A stretch of DNA of 64,000 nt from Protonemura montana (lineage: Eukaryota > Arthropoda > Insecta > Plecoptera > Nemouridae). Location: assembly GCA_947568835.1 (NCBI GenBank), contig OX387604.1, positions 28,134,851 to 28,198,850 on the forward strand, in the 5' to 3' direction. The position numbers were made by a program, and so were the translations under genes. The stretch's first letter is position 1. Each line of letters starts with the position of its first letter. Of the stretch, positions 1 to 8,681 are shown piece after piece. The notes beneath the pieces were generated by a model. That model was not told where the DNA came from and made no database searches. It was given only the letters and a program-made list of their open reading frames with translations.

Positions 1-977
1 TTTAGGCTATCCCAGGCTATTATCTGGGAATCTGTTGCTATTATTGAGCTTAATAGCCTATGTAGATTTTTTATAAACACCTTGAAGTCTCCACTCGGTG
101 ACCTATGTATGCAGATAATTCTTGTTGTGATACCATTGGGACAGGTGTGCGACACTACTGCCGATTCAAAATCCCTTGCCTTGCTTACTGCGGTTGTTTT
201 TGTCACAGCAATGGCTCTACCATCCGATTTGGCATAGATTATAACACCTCCGTTCTTTACCGTGTCTCTGCAGAAACTGCCGATTGGTCTGTTCCCCTCG
301 ATGCACGCACTGTCCAACTCTTCTTCTTTTAGTCATTGCTCCGCCAAGCAAATGAACATAGGGTGCCTTAATTGTACTTCCACTTCCAGTCCGTCAATTT
401 TATTCCGAATACACTGTATATTGCTTTAAATGAAAAGACACTGAGATGCTTTTCCCGAGTTGCTGCAACTTGTCCCTGATTCTTTGCTGTCCTTTTGGTG
501 ACGCATAGACTGTAAAGTTGCTGTTGTAGTAGCTGTGTGAACCTCACACTGCGTTTTACTAGCACGATTGTCGATGTTAAAATTTATGGTGTTGAGCTTA
601 TTATTTGGGACCGATAAAAAAAACGGGTGTTGCCCTGAGCTCTCTTATTTTTGAAATCTCGAAGTGGCCTGGGTGAACCAAGTTCAGTTGATGAAGTTGA
701 CTCACACGTTGGGTTGATCTCGGCAGCAGCAGGGGACTGCACCGGCGTTGTTGCACCCCGGTTGTATTTGACAGCACTGGGAGACGGCGTCGTAACTCCA
801 GGAGATCCCCTGGTAAGAGCCAAACCAGTGATCGGGCCGGGCGTCGCCTCGCCAGGGATTGTTCTGATAGGCGTCGTGATAACTAGGGATGTATCGGGGT
901 TCGGTGTCTTCTCACTTGCGGCAAGTGCCGGCTCGTTCATTGGTGGGGATACTTCTTTCTTTAACAGTGGAACCGAT

Positions 978-1622
978 TCACTCTTCTTTGGCCCTGGATA
1001 ACGTATCCACTTTTCTAAGTCTTCTAAGTGCGTTTTCCGGTTTACGTAGACGGGTAATTGGAAGAAAGTGCACAATGGATTCACAGAGTGCCCGTTTGCC
1101 CTGTCGATTTAGTTGCAGTCCTTCGTTTATCAGGTGCCAAGCTAAATTTTTTTTATCTAGGAAGTTCATTCTAATGTTTGAGGAGCATTTGTTTTTGGTA
1201 AGATTTTCTATTTTATGGATGTGTCTATTCACCTGTTTTATGTAGAGATTTGGGTCTTGCTCCTTATCATTCATGTATTTCCTTCGGATTACGTTGTTTA
1301 TCAGCAATTTACATTTTTTGATGAGTGGAAGGAGTTTGACGACTGACACTTCCAAGGCCGGCAGCGGAGTATTTAGGTCATTCGACCCCCCCCCCCCCCC
1401 CTACCCCCCCAATATAATTAACCAGTCCTTTCCACCGAGCTGATTAGCTTCACTACACGCCTTAACCACAATGTCTTTTAGATTCGCACCTGATCTGTAG
1501 TGGACATCTACCTTATAGTCACTACCTAGTCTCTCTTCTAGCAATTGTTTTAGTTGTTTACCATGGCTATCTGTGACTACAACTACGCAGATTTTATCAC
1601 TGTTTTTAGCTTCCATTTCCAC
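978..1622 (-). pseudogene. LINE F ORF1, SGNH-esterase-like part
   Basis: Two pieces in different frames. Piece 1401-1622 has VVVVTDSHGKQLKQLL and ends DWLIILGG, the block I Asp-Ser and the end of the second strand of SGNH-type esterases found in CR1 ORF1 proteins. Piece 978-1355 has LINEGLQLNRQGKRAL, matching the C-terminal His-containing block (H-G-L-x-L-N-x-x-G-K). They are separated by the poly-C tract at 1386-1412. A low-complexity Pro/Thr-rich frame follows (584-1084). The esterase function is inferred from family resemblance, and the gene is broken. Confidence 0.6.
1386..1412. repeat. Poly-C tract
   Basis: Almost pure C run broken by one TA, within the decayed LINE F ORF1. It is likely unstable and prone to length error. 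Confidence 0.9.
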
Positions 1623-1721
1623 TATATGTTGTGGTTCAACTCTCGGTGTAACATTATCTTGGCACTTGGGCTAGTTGCTGTGTCTTCTCTGTCTTTTTCA
1701 GTCCCATTTTTTGTGGTTTCT

Positions 1722-2228
1722 TTATGGGGGCTTGCTCTTGACATCCTGGTTGTTGTTGACCTTTTCTAATCGTTTTTTCTCCATGGATGATTTGCGCAAG
1801 TGGCGTACTAACTTGGCCGTGTCTGATTTCGTCTGCTGACTGACTAACATGTTTGCTGTCAGAAGTTGGGAGTTTACGATAAAATTATCAATTATTATCT
1901 CATCGAGTTTCATTTGGACGAGATGCATTTCATGTTTCATCAGGTCAAGTTCCTTCCTCAGTTGTTTTACAATAGCTTCTATGGTCGGCGTTTCGACGTG
2001 TCCACCATTCTGCATAGCTGTAGTGACGCACAGGTGGCGCAACCACTCACATATTTCGTTGTTTTCAAGTTCCTGTGGCCTACTTTCTGGGTCCGCACAC
2101 TTCCAATGGAAGATACTGTCACACGATGTACGCTGGACACCGTTCGTAACTTTTTTGTTGCATTTCTTACACTTTTTATTATCTAATTTCCTGGAGCTCA
2201 GTTGACGCTCGTCTACTGATGCCGCCAT
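1722..2228 (-). pseudogene. LINE F ORF1, N-terminal PHD-like zinc finger part
   Basis: Starts at an ATG in good context (AATATGGCGG, 2228). An early CKKC pair is followed by TSCDSIFHWKC, the cysteine/histidine spacing of a PHD-like finger. A charged, probably coiled-coil stretch follows (IVKQLRKELDLMKHEMHLVQ). PHD-plus-esterase ORF1 proteins are known for CR1-group LINEs, where they act as RNA-binding/assembly proteins. The frame stops at 1722 and the next domain is found in another frame, so this is a decayed copy. Confidence 0.6.
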
Positions 2229-2297
2229 ATTGAACGTGCATCTCATTTGAATACATTTTAAAGGTTTGTTTTTCATCTTTAATGTAATTGTGATCAT

Positions 2298-3250
2298 TTG
2301 CGGACGAATTTTTTATAGTCTTTGCGCATAGCGTGCGGGTTTTTGCTGTAATTATCACTGAGATCAGATGTACATGTGTGTAACGCGGGATTATTTGTTA
2401 CGCACCAAATGCAATTTGGTTTAAAAATGCAGTGCCTGAACGATCTTTAAGTGACGGGTAACTTTCTCACAGCCAAGCGAGATCCAGCTACACGACCCCA
2501 AAGCTGGTAGTACCATCCACATATAATTTATCACCCATTCCAGTAGTGCCGAGGGCGTTGAGATGATAAAGGAATGATAAGGAATTATCTTGCAGGTTGC
2601 TGCACAGAATGGAAGTACAAAGCAATTGACTTCTTCTTCAACAAAGATGCCTCTCTCAAGCACAGGCGCTAAAGCCAGCGACGCCCAACTCAACGCGTCA
2701 CTTTTGTGCTCGCAGAAAAAATAGAGTCCGTAATAACGTTCGTTGAGAAAGGAGCATCTTTCGACCACCAGGATCACAACGGTCACACAGCAACTTTGCT
2801 TACTGAGAAACAGGACCATGTAAAGGTCATGGACTGGCTGCTGCTACGTTCTTAAGGAAGTCCCTAAAAAGTAACTATAAATTCTCTTAGTCACTAAACA
2901 AAAATACCAAAATCCTTGGTGAAATTCTATACATGATATCTTTGTTAGTTTAGAGCAGGGATTGACACATATCCAGACTCAGAAAAGAAAGTGATTTTAC
3001 TTATTCGCCACCATTACGGGTTCACATGGGATCACGAAAATCTGATATTTGTACACAACTTTTAGTTCTGTGCCTAAATCTCTGTCAGTTAGCGAGATAA
3101 CGACTTTAACTTTGACATGAAATGTGTGCAGACGCTTCTTGCGAACAGTTTGTAATCAAACACACTTTCACAAGTACTAAAAACACTAAAATAATTCATT
3201 TTGCAGAGCTAACTGTCCAGAACGTGGGTCCTTGGACTGCTGTCGGTGCT
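2298..3250. other. AT-rich spacer with an ankyrin-like peptide remnant
   Basis: No gene is supported. The one coding-like trace is a plus-strand frame at about 2694-2855 that reads AEKIESVITFVEKGASFD, then HQDHNGHTATLLTEKQD and HVKVMDWLLL before a stop. This has the spacing of one ankyrin repeat (x-x-G-A-x-x-x-x-x-D-x-x-G-x-T). It is too short to call a gene and may be a relic or chance. Confidence 0.35.
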
Positions 3251-3255
3251 GGTTG

Positions 3256-4795
3256 TAATAAATAATAATAATAAATTGTGTTTTTTATTAGATTGGTCAC
3301 ATATACATGATATAAATTCGTCATGATATTTACATTATATGTACAGAAGTGTTTACAAAGTGTGTCGGTACATTCCAAATTAGTAAATAAGCTCATTTTT
3401 ATGAATTAAATCCTGTAGGAATTCGTCAGTTGAATAAAAACATTGTTCTATTAAATATTCATTCAACTGATGTGAGAGAGCGTCAGGATTAATACTCTTC
3501 AAGTTTTTTGGTAAAACATTATAAAGTTTAGAACTGAGGTTAGGGGGGTACTTCTTGTACAATTTTTAACCCTTATGTCTTTTTTTCCTCTCGTGTCATG
3601 ATCGTGATACATTTCGTTATATTGGTTTGTAGTTCTGTTTTTGACTGTACATAATTAGAGCATGTATTTAAATGTAAGGTAGACATAGAATTGAAAAACG
3701 TATGAAGAGAGGTTTGCAAAAGTCCTTGATATAAACTAAAGAGCAAGGATTACTACTTGGTCTTGCCATGTATCTTATTGTTCGCTTTTGTAAAATGAAT
3801 ACGCGTTTGGCATGCGATGAGCCTCCCCATAGCAATATACCATACATTAATAGTGATTGAAAATGGGCAAAATATATTTGTTTCACTAATTTGAAATTAA
3901 CAACTTTCATCATCCTTTTTATAAAATATGCTCTGGGAGCAAGCTTATTACAAACCCCTTTGATGTGTAATTTCCAATTCAGTTTAAAGTCGATGGTAAC
4001 CCCTAAATATTTCGTTTCCTCCACTTCTTTTAAGCATTTTCCTTCGAGTCTCACTAAAGGAGAGAATTGCTGGTCTTGTTTGGAAGCCAAAAACCTCATA
4101 AAAACCGATTTGTCTCTGTTGATAAATAAGCCGTTGTCAATACTCCAACGCTCTAGTTCGTTTACTGTTTTATTAGCACAGTTGCTTAGGTCATTGCTAT
4201 CTGTGGTTACTAGGTTGGTTGTATCGTCCGCAAACAGTGTTAATTTCCCTTCCTGTATTTTGGTTGGTAGGTCGTTTGTAAATAATATAAATAAGAGTGG
4301 AGAGATGTTTGACCCTTGAGGCAGTCCTACTTCCAGAGTCGTCTCTTCCGATAAATGTTTTTGACCTTTGCTGGTCAGCCTTACAATTTGTCTTCTGCTA
4401 GAAAAGTAAGATTTTACCCAATTGTTAGCTACCTCTGATATGCCAAGAAGGTTAAATTTGTGGAGGAGAATTTCATGATTTATTGAATCAAACGCCTGAG
4501 AATAGTCATAGTATATCCCCGTGGTAGATTTTTTTCTAGTGCCTCTGTGAGTTCGTTGACTTATCCTATTAGCGCCGATGTGGTTGATTTACCGCGTACA
4601 AACCCATGTTGGCGGTCATTTAGAATATTATATTTTCCAATGAACTGAAAAACCCTCCCACAGAAAGCTTTCTCGAAAATTTTCGAGAACTGTAAACTGT
4701 AATTTGGGTAATTGGACGGTAATTGGCTGCATTTCTCCTGTCTCCGGTGATATAAAGTGGGATCACTATTGACTTCTTTAGAGCACTTCGAATTT
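3256..4795 (-). mobile_element. 5'-truncated CR1-like LINE (element C), reverse transcriptase part
   Basis: The minus strand encodes the RT core and C-terminus in several frames. Motifs seen in order are NDRQHGFVRGKSTT, DYSQAFDSINHEILL, GLPQGSNISPLLFILF, LFADDTT (catalytic Asp pair), NRDKSVFMRF and TKYLGVTIDFKLNW. A C-terminal domain at 3380-4099 includes YGILLWGGSSHAKRV. The 3' end is a TTA-type microsatellite (3256-3274 on plus, ATAATAATA). The copy starts inside the RT near 4795, where it abuts the C-terminus of LINE B. This looks like 5'-truncated target-primed insertion. Frameshifts make it inactive. Confidence 0.8.
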
Positions 4796-5084
4796 CAGGT
4801 GGAAGTTTGTTAAAAAGCAGTGGGATCTGATATTTATGCGTTCGCTTACCATACTTGTTTATATGTGGTGGGATTATGAAGGGTTCTATGTTTCTTAGCC
4901 TTGCTTTCATTACCAGGCTAGATTTAAGAGTCTTGTGCGTATTGTCAAAGAAATATTTTAAGTTCATTTTTTAATTAAAAAGTTCACGCACTGGTAATAT
5001 CTGTAAATTCTGGTAAATTTCCCTTACATTATGACTGTTCTCTTTCAATGATCTTGGGGAGATAGCTTTTATTATAGCATTTTG

Positions 5085-5120
5085 AATAATAACGATAATA
5101 ATAATAATAATAATAATAAT
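5085..5120. repeat. (ATA)n microsatellite inside LINE B
   Basis: About a dozen ATA/AAT triplets that disrupt the C-terminal coding part of LINE B. Length is a multiple of three, so the frame survives as a poly-Tyr run. Confidence 0.9.
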
Positions 5121-6175
5121 CTGACGCATTGCCCCATGACAACAATCCATATAATAGCTGTGTTTCTACTAAAGCTAGGTAAACTGATTTTAACAAGTGA
5201 CATGGTGTTCCGAGGGATCGCAGTTTGAACAAACAAAAGGCAGCGGAATTTAATTTTTTGCACACTTTTTGAACATGAGGTCTCCACGTAAAAAATCTGT
5301 TGACTGTGACACCGAGATAAACAAAAGTATTAACTTCACTTATTATATCCGTGCAATTACATTTTTGTACATGTAAGTTGTGTAGACAGTCATAGGAGTG
5401 GTGCAAAATTGTAATACTCTGTTGAGAATTTCGGTTGAAAGGTGAGCAAATGTGCATTAATTTTGTCTTCTTAGGGTTACAAATTAAATTATTATCGTGT
5501 GTCCAACGTAACACGTTTGTAAACTCGGACCGAAGCACATCAAAAGCACTTTTCAACTTGGCATGGCTGGAAACGATCACTATGTCGTCTGCGTACATTA
5601 ATATTTTACATTTTTCCGCACATTTAACATAATTAAGATAAATTAAGTAAAGGGTAGGCCCTAATATAGAGCCTTGTGGTACACCAGTTGTGATAGCTTT
5701 ACTCTTGCTATATGTGTCTCGAACTTTAACCACCATGCTCCTAGAATCTAAGTAATTGGCAAACCATTGAAGTAAAGGTCCTCGTATTCCAATATTATCT
5801 AATGCTCTTATTAACTTGGAATGACTAATGGTGTCAAAAGCTTTCGTGAAATCAATGAATAAAGCAAGCGAGTGCAAGTTATCATTTTGGTTTGTATTAA
5901 TTAAATTCGAAAACTTTAGGAGAAGATCGGATGTACTCTTTTTATTTTGAAATCCAAATTGATTTTCGTTAATAATGCTATACTTAGATAAATATTTTGA
6001 CAGTTTTAGAGCAATATTACGCTCCATGATTTTTTCCATTACCACAAGGAAATTGGTCTATAGTTAGAAAATATCAAATGATCTTCCTTTTTGTAAACAG
6101 GGCGAACTATGGAAGTTTTTAACCCTGCAGGACCTTTACCTTCCTTCATTGATAGGTTTAAGAGTTTTGTGATAA

Positions 6176-6187
6176 TTGGGCTCAATT
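6176..6187. repeat. Target site duplication of LINE A, 5' copy
   Basis: TTGGGCTCAATT is repeated exactly at 12459-12470, on the other side of LINE A. Joining the flanks restores LINE B coding sequence (SMKLSPIITKLLNLS in minus frame). Confidence 0.9.
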
Positions 6188-6334
6188 CCCCCTCGTGGAC
6201 TATCACCTTGACGTGGTGAGGGGGTTTGTGTGATCCAATGACCCGGGAGGCTCTGCCGGTGGGGAGGTTTCGCTCCCCGTAAGGTCTCCTATACCGGACA
6301 GGCTCCCGGCGAGGATCCAGACCAAGAATAGTCC
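6188..6334 (+). ncRNA. Predicted HDV-like self-cleaving ribozyme at LINE A 5' terminus
   Basis: The first seven bases of the element, CCCCCTC (6188-6194), pair with GAGGGGG (6218-6224) as P1. GGACTAT (6197-6203) pairs with ATAGTCC (6328-6334) as P2. ACC/GGT (6205-6207/6215-6217) forms a 3-bp P3 with a 7-base loop directly abutting P1, as in HDV. An elongated P4 is nested: GATCC/GGATC (6232/6313), CCGGGAG/CTCCCGG (6243/6303), CCGGT/ACCGG (6256/6293) and GGGGAG/CTCCCC (6261/6273). The joining strand before P2 reads CCAAGA, which could supply the catalytic C. HDV-like ribozymes at LINE 5' ends are known (R2, L1Tc and others). P1.1 is not evident. The fold is by eye only. Confidence 0.6.
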
Positions 6335-6770
6335 TGCCACGCCGCTGTCGCGGAACAAGGACTTTGGTCTAGGGAGGCTCTGTGCGCTCTTTTTCTCTCC
6401 TCTCTTCATTTCACTATCTTCTCTTCGCCTCGCCCCTTTTTTCATTCCTTGCCACCTCCCGAAGCCCCCGTCTGCCTTCTGCGACAGCGGTGTGGCGCCC
6501 TCCCCTATGACGACTTGGCAATTTCCACGGCTTTTTCTTTCGGTATACAACCCACAAACGTTGACGACAAATGCAAAGTACCAGGACACATACCCAAGCT
6601 TAAGGTGTCACCAATCGTGCCGAGGAGCTGAATTACTACTGGGTAAATAGTAGTAGCGAACGATGGACTCTGAACACCTGGCGACCTTCAGTTTTATATT
6701 AGCCTTACTCCCACAAGCGGGGCTCTGTGGGAGCTGACCTTTATTTCCCTAGCTTCTCGTGGGTCCAAAA
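6335..6770 (+). other. LINE A 5' untranslated region
   Basis: Region between the ribozyme-like fold and the first candidate ATG (6771). Pyrimidine-rich at 6385-6480. No convincing reading frame. It probably holds the internal promoter typical of LINEs, but no specific element could be recognised. Confidence 0.5.
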
Positions 6771-8193
6771 ATGAACCAAAATCACAAAAACCAAACCCCA
6801 ACCCCCTTTTCCCCCCCCCCAAACCCAAGCTTCCCAACCCCACCTACCCCCAACTCAAAAAAAAACGTCCACCCCCCCCCTTAAAAGTTTACCAAGCCTG
6901 TTTGACAGGACCATTAATGTACAACATGTACAATCAAACAACAAAACGTTCACCGACCATTTCGACTCCTTTTTTATCATCTCAAGACTAGATGCAGACA
7001 AGAATCTGACCTTCTCCGGCGTGAGCCCCTTTAAAATACAAAGATTTCTGTCCGCAGACGTAGGAGAGCTTCGCTCTACTAAGCGCCTGCGCGACGGGAC
7101 TCTTCTTGTAGAAGCTGGGAAAAAAGAAATATCAGATAAACTCTCTGGCCTTACTCTATTAGGAACATTCCAGGTCTCCACCCTTGCCCACAAAACTCTG
7201 AACTCCTGCAAAGGAGTCGTGTTCAGCCACGACCTGCTTCAGATGGGCGAGGAAGAGGCCTTGCTCGAACTCACAAACCAGAGAGTAATCGAAGTGAAAT
7301 CCATCACCACCCGGAAAGACAACATTCTTAAACCATCACCGCTCCACATTCTAACATTTAATTCCACCGTTCTGCCTCAATTTATTTTCGTGGGATTTAT
7401 ACGTGTTGAGGTTAAGCCCAGCATCCCGAATCCCCTTCGATGCCTTAACTGCCAACGCTTTGGCCACGGCCAGCAGTCTTGTCGGCGGAGCCGGATGTGC
7501 GACAGGTGTGGCAGGTCTGACGCCCATCCAGACGCCCCGTGCGACCAGGACGCTCACTGTGCGAACTGCGAAGCTCCGCACCCATCCTGGTCCCGGGAGT
7601 GTCCCGTCTGGAAAAAAGAAAAAAAGATATGCGAAATTAAAACTCTACAAAATATCTCCTACCCTGAGGCGAGGAACAAGTACAGTCTCCTCTGTCCAAG
7701 TCTGCCCAACATAAGATCCTTTGCCCAAGTCGCCGCTCCACCTCCTGTCCCCGGTCCTGAGGAGAGACATCCCCCGCGTTCATCAGAACTCAAGAATCTG
7801 ATGGACATGATGTCCCTTCTTCTCTCTGGGCAGGAGGAGAACAAGCGGAGGCTTGAAGAGCAGACAAAGAAAATAGAAGATCAAACGAAACAAATAGAGT
7901 TGCTAAGGAAGGAGAACGAAGAGCTGAGAAACCAAAACAAGAAAATTGCAGATGAACTTAATGATTTGAAACAAAAGCCACAAAATGCAAAGAAATTAGA
8001 ATCCAAAGAGACCAGCCCCAAGTCTAAAGAGGACGAGTCCTCGATGGACTGCGATGAGGTTGAGGGTGCCGCCCAGGTGCAAGGAGGCGGTGGTGAAGCG
8101 ACAGTTGCTGTGCCTAGCAAGAGACAAAAGACTGATGTATGTAAAGTAAAAACCAAAGAGGTGAAACCAAGTAGACATCTTAATTATCCTTGA
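6771..8193 (+). CDS. LINE A ORF1, gag-like nucleic-acid-binding protein
   Basis: An RNA-binding structural protein expected to coat the LINE RNA. The main open frame runs through 7021-8193 and is open back to about 6773. The only good upstream ATG (6771) is one frame off. The intervening stretch has C10, A9 and C9 homopolymers, so a one-base length change there (real or sequencing) would join the Pro-rich N-terminus to the body. Three zinc knuckles lie at about 7440-7610: CLNCQRFGHGQQSC, CDRCGRSDAHPDAPC and CANCEAPHPSWSREC. A charged coiled coil follows (about 7850-7985; KIEDQTKQIELLRKENEEL), then an acidic/basic tail. The stop TGA overlaps the next ATG (TGATG). The duplication breakpoint is at 7814. 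Confidence 0.8.
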
Positions 8194-8681
8194 TGGCCTT
8201 TGTGATAATGTCTGTGATATTTATTAGCGCTCCTTTAATCTATATAATTTTATTTTTAATTTTATATAGGTTTCTGGATCGCTGTTATATTATCTATGAT
8301 ATTTTACTTAGGTTTAGAGATATTTTGGTGCTACTTCGTTGTGATAAACTTTCTGTGATAATCTTAGTGATAGTGTCTGTGATATTTATCTCCGCTTCTT
8401 TTACCTATATGATTTTATTTTTAATTATATGTAGGTTTTTAGATAGCTGTGATATTTTCTGTGATACTTTACTTAGGTTTAGAGAGGAAACTCTTCTGGT
8501 GCTAGTTTACTGTGATAAGATTTCTGTGATAGCCTTTGTGATTGTGACTGTGATATTAGTATACGCTTATTTTACCTGTGTGATTTTATTCTTAATTTTA
8601 CATGGGTTCGATGGCTGTGATAATATCTGTGATACATTACTTAGGTTTAGAGAGATTTTAAAACGACAAAAATGGCTTTAA
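8193..8681 (+). CDS. Hydrophobic three-repeat frame between ORF1 and ORF2 of LINE A
   Basis: Unrecognised 162-residue frame. Its ATG overlaps the ORF1 stop (TGATG at 8191-8195), and its TAA lies ten bases into ORF2, past the ORF2 ATG at 8672. It is three imperfect repeats of 55, 57 and about 51 codons. Each reads roughly VI-x-x-VI-x-SVIFISA, x-YMILFLII, CRFLDSCDIF, CDTLLRFRE. Each repeat has one strongly hydrophobic segment that could span a membrane. DNA period is 165 then 171 bp, so spacing changes keep the frame. The sequence is very AT-rich and full of TGATAA/TGATAG strings in the other frames, yet this frame is open throughout. GTGATA recurs more than ten times. It could instead be a non-coding spacer; coding is an inference. 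Confidence 0.5.
   Translation: MAFVIMSVIFISAPLIYIILFLILYRFLDRCYIIYDILLRFRDILVLLRCDKLSVIILVIVSVIFISASFTYMILFLIICRFLDSCDIFCDTLLRFREETLLVLVYCDKISVIAFVIVTVILVYAYFTCVILFLILHGFDGCDNICDTLLRFREILKRQKWL

Larger units (their letters stand above)
1..2297 (-). mobile_element. Degenerate CR1-like LINE (element F), 5' part, runs off left edge
   Basis: The minus strand carries ORF1 and the start of the endonuclease of a non-LTR retrotransposon of the CR1/L2 group. ORF1 begins at a methionine codon near 2228 and then breaks into several frames. The endonuclease is readable from about 470 down to base 1 and continues outside the window. It shows GGVIIYAKSDG and an AVVSHTCPNG/IICIHRSPSGDF stretch typical of APE-type nucleases. 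An in-frame TGA replaces a tryptophan codon near 337, and the usual GDFN catalytic motif reads WDSLK, so the copy is dead. A poly-C run at 1386-1412 also breaks the frame. Confidence 0.75.
4796..6187 (-). mobile_element. CR1-like LINE (element B), 3' part with RT
   Basis: A single open frame (5029-6045) holds most of the RT: NENQFGFQNKKSTSDLL, ALFIDFTKAFDTISHSKL, GVPQGSILGPTLYLIY, LMYADDIVIV (YADD intact), NPKKTKLMHI and FVYLGVTVNRFFTW. A TAA-type microsatellite at 5085-5120 has expanded inside the coding region and reads as a tyrosine run. The C-terminal part resumes at 4800-4967 (HINKYGKRTHKYQIP, FNKLPPEIR). Upstream the element is cut by the insertion of LINE A at 6188, and the missing RT start is found at 12471 onward. 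One frameshift lies near 12497. Confidence 0.85.

Noticed and set aside
584..1084. 166-codon Pro/Thr-rich minus frame as a separate gene
   Set aside because: Sits between ORF1 and endonuclease pieces of the decayed LINE F; best seen as part of that element.
2421..2819. 132-codon minus frame
   Set aside because: No domain, poor composition, and a better coding-like trace lies on the opposite strand.
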